Source: an uncultured beta proteobacterium
GTDB lineage: Bacteria > Pseudomonadota > Gammaproteobacteria > Burkholderiales > Burkholderiaceae_B
DNA length: 64,000 nt
Assembly: GCA_903821335.1 (NCBI GenBank)
Contig: CAIJKV010000339.1
Span: forward strand, 33,937 to 97,936
Reading direction: 5' to 3'
Shown: piece after piece, positions 62,834-64,000 of the stretch
Layout: each line of letters opens with the position of its first letter
Numbering within the stretch: position 1 is the first letter of the stretch
Translations under genes and position numbers: made by a program
The notes under the pieces: model-generated
What the model saw: only the letters and a program-made list of their open reading frames with translations
The model's database searches: none
Told to the model about the DNA's origin: nothing

Positions 62834-64000
62834 ATGAAAACCTTCAACTGGTCCAATCCCTATCCGAGCATCCGTATTCCGCTGTTCGCCCGTAATGTGG
62901 TGTCCACCTCGCATCCGCTTGCTGCGCAGGCGGGGTTGCGCATGCTCCTCAAGGGGGGCTGCGCAGTCGATGCCGCGATTGCCGCGGCTGCCACGATCAC
63001 GCTGGTCGAACCCGTATCCTGTGGCTTGGGCGGTGATGCGTTCGCCATCGTCTGGGATGGCACGCAGCTTCAGGGGCTCAATGCGTCGGGCTATGCCCCC
63101 GCAGCCTGGAACGTTGATTATTTCAAGAACAAATATGGTGTGAACGCCAAAGGGTTCGCCAACGCGCCCAAACGGGGCGTCGACGCCATCACCATCCCGG
63201 GCGTTGTCGCGGGTTGGGCGGCGTTGCATGCGCGCTATGGCAAGTTACCTTTTGCCGATTTGATGGAACCGGCGATTGAAATCGCCGAACGCGGGTATGC
63301 GGTGCCACCGGTGGTGGCTCAAAAATGGGCCGCTGCCGTGCCGGAGTTGAAAGACCAGCCCGGCTTTGCCCAAACCTTCATGCCCAACGGTCGCGCGCCG
63401 CATGTGGGCGAGCGCTTTGTCTTCAAGGACGCGGCCGACACGCTGCGACGCATCGGCGCGACCCTGGGCCGTGACCTCTATGAAGGCCAAACGGCCGAGA
63501 AGGTCATTGACTTCCTGCGGGCCAACGGTGGCGCGCATACGTTGGAAGACCTGCGCAACTACCGCCCGGACTGGGTGACACCCATCTCCAAGAACTATCG
63601 CGGTTACACGTTGCATGAAATTCCGCCGAACGGGCAGGGCATCTCGGCGCTGATGGCGCTTGGCATTCTTGAGCATTTTGATCTTGCCAGCCTGAAAGTC
63701 GATTCTGTCGCGTCGCAGCATATCCAGATCGAAGCCATGAAACTTGCCATGGCTGATCTCTATCGCTATGTGTCTGATCCGCGTTCGATGGAAGTCAACC
63801 CCACGCAGATGCTCGACGACGCCTACCTGGCCTCGCGCGCCAAGCTGATCGATCCGACTCGTGCCACGCACTTCGCACCGGGTCTTCCCGCCACGGGTGG
63901 CACGATTTATCTGACAGTCGCCGATGAAGACGGCATGATGATTTCTTTCATTCAGTCCAACTACATGGGGTTCGGCTCAGGGGTGGTGGTGCCCGGCACA
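62834..64000 (+). CDS. Gamma-glutamyltransferase family protein, N-terminal part (runs off window end)
   Basis: Open frame from ATG 62834: MKTFNWSNPYPSIRIPLFARNVVSTSHPLAAQAGLRMLLKGGCAVDAAIAAAATITLVEPVSCGLGGDAF...; not in ORF track because open-ended. Confidence 0.93.
   Translation, partial: MKTFNWSNPYPSIRIPLFARNVVSTSHPLAAQAGLRMLLKGGCAVDAAIAAAATITLVEPVSCGLGGDAFAIVWDGTQLQGLNASGYAPAAWNVDYFKNKYGVNAKGFANAPKRGVDAITIPGVVAGWAALHARYGKLPFADLMEPAIEIAERGYAVPPVVAQKWAAAVPELKDQPGFAQTFMPNGRAPHVGERFVFKDAADTLRRIGATLGRDLYEGQTAEKVIDFLRANGGAHTLEDLRNYRPDWVTPISKNYRGYTLHEIPPNGQGISALMALGILEHFDLASLKVDSVASQHIQIEAMKLAMADLYRYVSDPRSMEVNPTQMLDDAYLASRAKLIDPTRATHFAPGLPATGGTIYLTVADEDGMMISFIQSNYMGFGSGVVVPGT

Overview
This 64 kb window reads as a contiguous, GC-rich betaproteobacterial chromosome segment. 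Synteny and protein character suggest Burkholderiales, Alcaligenaceae-like; that is inference. It is dominated by housekeeping genes: dapC (partial), tRNA-Leu(UAG), tig-clpP-clpX-lon, hslR, lexA, uvrB, the iscRSUA-hscBA-fdx cluster, lysS, prfB, recJ, lolCD, tatD, comEC, greB, tadA, ldcA, a liv transporter cluster, ybiT-type ABC-F, tsaD, plsY, surE-pcm-nlpD, rlmD, argH, nadE, a P-II gene and a partial ggt. I saw no CRISPR array, IS element, prophage or toxin/defence island. Points worth a second look: (1) an unannotated-looking protein at 38406-39566 whose central and C-terminal parts resemble Bacillus Tgl-type transglutaminase, divergent from a putative Methyltransf_32-type methyltransferase; (2) a protein with two tandem methylglyoxal-synthase-like domains, the N-terminal one apparently lacking catalytic residues, clustered with HpaI-type aldolase and Hyi-type isomerase genes; (3) several independent short tandem repeats of 12, 15 and 17 bp in or beside core genes (comEC, uvrB, lolD, nlpD 3' side, ldcA 3' side); (4) a canonical prfB +1 programmed frameshift that the ORF track truncates; (5) readable regulatory sites: tandem IscR type-1-like sites, a near-perfect LexA box, and a sigma-32-like promoter upstream of lon. 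All similarity calls are from sequence recognition and memory; no searches were run.
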